Position numbers and translations under genes: made by a program. DNA of 64,000 nt from Volucella zonaria. Lineage: Eukaryota; Arthropoda; Insecta; Diptera; Syrphidae. Below the pieces are notes generated by a model. The model saw only the letters and a program-made list of their open reading frames with translations, did no database searches and was not told the origin of the DNA. Positions 63,755 to 64,000 of the stretch are shown piece by piece. Every line of letters starts with the position of its first letter. The stretch's first letter is position 1. The stretch spans positions 195,273,270 to 195,337,269 of the forward strand of contig OZ014531.1 of NCBI GenBank assembly GCA_963966105.1, written 5' to 3'.

Positions 63755-64000
63755 CTTCGTCAGATTAGTCGGAAAGCAACGCCTCTGCTGCAAGACAACA
63801 GACAACAGCTTCTGGCCAATCGACTTTGCAGCAGCTCGTAATACGGTGATAAGTAGCACTAGCTTTCAAAGACTACGAGTCCACACAGCAACCTAGCGCA
63901 CTCTAAATGGTCGAACCACCACCCAAATCGACCATGTGCTAATAGAAATATGGTACACACACGGAAGGCAGGTATCGGACATTCTGAATGAGACCGCAAA
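63755..64000 (+). pseudogene. RTE-type endonuclease fragment, cut by window end
   Basis: FWPIDFAAARNTVISSTSFQRLRVHTAT, then TLNGRTTTQIDHVLIEIWYTHGRQVSDILNETA. This matches the endonuclease C-terminal half (DFAAARN, H-ATW, QIDHVL) of the group alpha RTE at 27345-31950. One stop lies after HTAT. Confidence 0.7.

Noticed and set aside
1..64000. Resident Minos element
   Set aside because: I looked for CGAG-starting ends flanked by TA with an internal Tc1-type transposase of the Minos kind and found none; only the footprint-like octamers are present.

Overview
This window is eukaryotic, almost certainly insect and probably dipteran. It is AT-rich and contains no host gene, tRNA, rRNA or CRISPR array that I can support. 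Nearly every coding signal is a decayed transposable element. The mix of maT-like, DD41D, DD37E and irritans-type Tc1/mariner elements with Jockey/CR1/RTE/LOA-type LINEs and BEL and Gypsy retrotransposons is typical of insects. The species cannot be fixed from the sequence. It looks like a nested TE graveyard, as in heterochromatin or a TE-rich intergenic region.

Layout. 1-4615: mariner remnant (M0) next to CR1/Jockey-type LINE A. 6725-10109: RTE pieces and a maT-like DD37D transposon. 10119-12957: Jockey/F-like LINE copy 1 with a 9-bp target-site duplication (TSD). 14205-24540: an LOA/I-type LINE on the minus strand that appears to be split into C-terminus, RNase H and RT pieces by later arrivals (LINE B carrying an irritans mariner, and a CR1-like LINE with a maT-like element beside it). 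27345-31950: an RTE element split by mariner P1 and by an unrecognised 1.1-kb inverted-repeat element with dense GGATGAC repeats. 31950-35130: three more Tc1/mariner relatives. 35137-39060: a CR1-like LINE with a nearly intact mariner (V1) in its 3' UTR. 40137-46035: BEL and Gypsy retrotransposons containing mariner P2, a LINE tail and a tRNA-like SINE head. 46040-52090: RTE tails, LINE C and a CR1-like LINE. 53379-62040: one minus-strand Gypsy pol containing a solo-LTR-like insert (which itself contains mariner V2) and Jockey/F-like LINE copy 2 with a 14-bp TSD. 62280-64000: LOA-type RT and an RTE endonuclease fragment.

The strongest unexpected signal is the octamer TACTCGTA/TACGAGTA. It occurs at least 15 times plus a (TACTCG)6 array, where about 2-3 copies would be expected. 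Where a related TE copy allows comparison, each octamer is a clean 6-bp insertion at a TA dinucleotide. This matches the excision footprint known for the Tc1-family element Minos. The window therefore appears to record repeated insertion and excision of a Minos-like transposon that is itself absent here.

Functionally nothing here forms a pathway. The elements interact only as insertion targets for one another. The one nearly intact protein is the 343-residue V1 mariner transposase at 35727-36758.
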